Positions 6,735 to 7,644 of a stretch of 7,644 bases of DNA are shown piece by piece. The stretch's first letter is position 1; each line of letters opens with the position of its first letter. The position numbers were made by a program, and so were the translations under genes. Origin of the DNA: Thermoguttaceae bacterium (GTDB taxonomy: Bacteria > Planctomycetota > Planctomycetia > Pirellulales > Thermoguttaceae); NCBI GenBank assembly GCA_024653385.1, contig JANLFZ010000298.1:1-7644 (forward strand). The letters run 5' to 3'. The notes below the pieces were generated by a model that saw nothing but the letters and a program-made list of their open reading frames with translations, made no database searches and had not been told where the DNA came from.

Positions 6735-6756
6735 CCGGCCGAGGACCCTAGACAAT
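6729..6756 (+). promoter_or_regulatory. Weak candidate promoter for the adenosyltransferase gene
   Basis: TTGTCC (6729-6734) and GACAAT (6751-6756) are 16 bases apart, each matching consensus in four of six positions. The -35 occupies the same six bases as the -35 of the divergent minus-strand promoter. The predicted start would leave only about 13 nucleotides before the ATG at 6776, which is short but just includes the GGGG ribosome-binding site. Low certainty. Confidence 0.2.
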
Positions 6757-6775
6757 CGTGATCGGGGAACCACCG

Positions 6776-7339
6776 ATGAAGATCTACACCCGCACCGGCG
6801 ACGACGGCCAGACCGCACTGTTCGGCGGACCAAGGGTCCCCAAGGACATGGTCCGGGTCGAAGCCTACGGCGCCGTCGACGAGCTGAACGCCGTGCTGGG
6901 ACTGGTGCGCACCGAGCCGCTGGCCGACGTGATCGACCGCGTCCTCGCCCGAATTCAGAACGAGCTGTTCGAGGTCGGCGCCGAGATCGCCTCGCCCGAC
7001 CCGGTCGCCAAGGGCACCCGAACCATCGGCCAAACGCACGTCAAGGCGATCGAGGACGAAATCGACCGCCACGAATCGGGCCTTGCGCCTCTAGAGCACT
7101 TCATCCTCCCGGGCGGGACGCGCGGAGCCGCCCTGTTGCACGTCGCCCGAACCGTCTGCCGCCGTGCCGAACGCCGCCTGGTCGCGCTCATGCACGACGA
7201 CCCCGAGAAGGTCTCGCCTGCCCTGATGGCCTACCTGAACCGCCTCAGCGATCTTCTGTTCGTCCTGGCCCGAGCCGCCAACGCCCAAGCCGGCCGCCAG
7301 GACGTAATCTGGCCTGGCGGCGCTCGAAATCACGCCTAG
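6776..7339 (+). CDS. Cob(I)alamin adenosyltransferase, PduO type
   Basis: The enzyme transfers the adenosyl group of ATP to cob(I)alamin or cob(I)yrinic acid a,c-diamide, making adenosylcobamide in the cytoplasm. The 187-residue length is standard for the single-domain PduO/ATR family. The N-terminal ATP loop is YTRTGDDGQT (4-13). VEAYGAVDELNAVLG (28-42), RIQNELFEVGAE (59-70), FILPGG (109-114), ARTVCRRAERR (124-134) and YLNRLSDLLFVLAR (153-166) are the signature helices, with the RRAER and N-R-x-S-D residues lining the active site. The ATG at 6776 has GGGGA at 6764-6768. An in-frame GTG at 6758 is less likely because it would lose that site. It is divergent from URO-D paralog 3. The symbol is left blank because pduO, cobO and mmab are used inconsistently. 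Confidence 0.96.
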   Translation: MKIYTRTGDDGQTALFGGPRVPKDMVRVEAYGAVDELNAVLGLVRTEPLADVIDRVLARIQNELFEVGAEIASPDPVAKGTRTIGQTHVKAIEDEIDRHESGLAPLEHFILPGGTRGAALLHVARTVCRRAERRLVALMHDDPEKVSPALMAYLNRLSDLLFVLARAANAQAGRQDVIWPGGARNHA

Positions 7340-7350
7340 TAGTTTGTAGG

Positions 7351-7369
7351 GTGGGTGCTCCGCACCCAC
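7351..7369. repeat. Left terminal hairpin of the repeat element
   Basis: GTGGGTGC (7351-7358) pairs perfectly with GCACCCAC (7362-7369) around a TCC loop. It begins 12 bases after the adenosyltransferase stop codon, so it may also stabilise or end that transcript, although no T-run follows. Confidence 0.7.
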
Positions 7370-7514
7370 GCCAATCAGATCTTGCGGGCCGCAACCGCCA
7401 TGGCGCGACGTTCCATCGCCGTGTACCCGTGCAATCCGGCGTGGGGTTCGAAGCGTCCCGAGGGGCGACCGACAATCGGATTGGGGGCAGCGACCGCGTG
7501 GGTGTGTGTACCAA

Positions 7515-7564
7515 CCGCAACCCGCAATGGGCCGGCGCGCACGCGCGCCGTTTGGGGGTTGCGG
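7515..7564. repeat. Large nested hairpin inside the repeat element
   Basis: CCGCAACCC (7515-7523) pairs with GGGTTGCGG (7556-7564), nine perfect pairs. After a single G-G mismatch, CAA (7525-7527) can pair with TTG (7552-7554). Inside an asymmetric internal loop, CGGCGCGC (7533-7540) pairs with GCGCGCCG (7543-7550). About 20 pairs in 50 bases make this the strongest fold seen in the window. Confidence 0.65.
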
Positions 7565-7578
7565 ACCGTAACCACCGC

Positions 7579-7597
7579 GTGCGTGCAAAGCACGCAC
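7579..7597. repeat. Right terminal hairpin of the repeat element
   Basis: GTGCGTGC (7579-7586) pairs perfectly with GCACGCAC (7590-7597) around an AAA loop. In inverted orientation it matches the left terminal hairpin except for two loop bases and one compensated stem pair. The remaining 42 bases to the window end show nothing recognisable. Confidence 0.7.
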
Positions 7598-7644
7598 CCT
7601 ACTCTACTGAAGGCGGCGTGGGACGCAATGGCGTCGTGTCGGCG

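Larger units (their letters stand above)
7346..7602. repeat. Palindromic repeat element bounded by inverted hairpins (MITE/REP-like)
   Basis: This 257-bp stretch begins with GTAGGGTG and ends with its near-complement CACCCTAC. The outer 26 bases at each end (7346-7371 and 7577-7602) are inverted copies, identical at 22 of 26 positions, and each folds into a hairpin. The interior holds further palindromes: CGCCATGGCG (7396-7405), CAATCCG with CGGATTG (7432-7438 and 7477-7483), and a large hairpin at 7515-7564. No convincing gene lies inside. GTAGGGTG-type palindromes recur between genes in many bacterial genomes, and some such repeats are mobilised in trans by REP-associated tyrosine transposases. 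Whether this copy belongs to such a family is inferred. A target-site duplication was not evident. Confidence 0.6.

Noticed and set aside
7375..7593. 72-codon minus-strand frame within the repeat element
   Set aside because: It runs through the palindromic repeats, has no ribosome-binding site that stands out and no recognisable domain. It is better explained as non-coding repeat sequence.

Overview
The window is a GC-rich bacterial chromosomal segment with tightly packed genes. High G+C, several uroporphyrinogen-decarboxylase-superfamily (URO-D) paralogs, a trpBA pair and palindromic GTAGGGTG-type intergenic repeats fit a planctomycete (Pirellulales-like) genome. That assignment is an inference from style only, because no rRNA or other marker gene is present.

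Layout, left to right. (1) At 2-64 is the probable tail of an upstream gene, followed after one base by two plus-strand URO-D-superfamily genes (66-1127 and 1124-2245) that overlap by ATGA. They look like MtaA/CmuA-type proteins rather than HemE. (2) A 145-bp gap holds a good sigma70-like promoter and a hairpin with a pyrimidine-rich tail. It leads into trpB (2391-3605) and trpA (3627-4430), the two subunits of tryptophan synthase. (3) A HigB-HigA type II toxin-antitoxin module (4578-4883 and 4887-5291) follows trpA with its own promoter and a visibly lower G+C content in the toxin gene. (4) A convergent gap (5292-5436) holds short repeats and weak hairpins. (5) A third, divergent URO-D-superfamily gene lies on the minus strand (5437 to about 6567). 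(6) Divergent from it is a PduO-type cob(I)alamin adenosyltransferase gene (6776-7339). (7) The right end has no credible gene. It carries a palindromic repeat element of about 257 bp (7346-7602) bounded by inverted hairpin repeats, with a larger nested hairpin inside.

How the parts may work together. TrpA and TrpB form one enzyme complex, and HigB and HigA are a toxin and its neutraliser. The three URO-D-superfamily proteins keep an H-x-C metal-ligand motif, as in methylcobamide:thiol methyltransferases. One of them sits back to back with a corrinoid adenosyltransferase gene. This points to corrinoid or methyl-transfer chemistry, but no corrinoid-binding protein gene is in the window, so the link is contextual. 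The least expected signals are the terminal hairpins of the right-end element, which differ only in the loop and at one compensated base pair, and the leader hairpin ahead of trpB.
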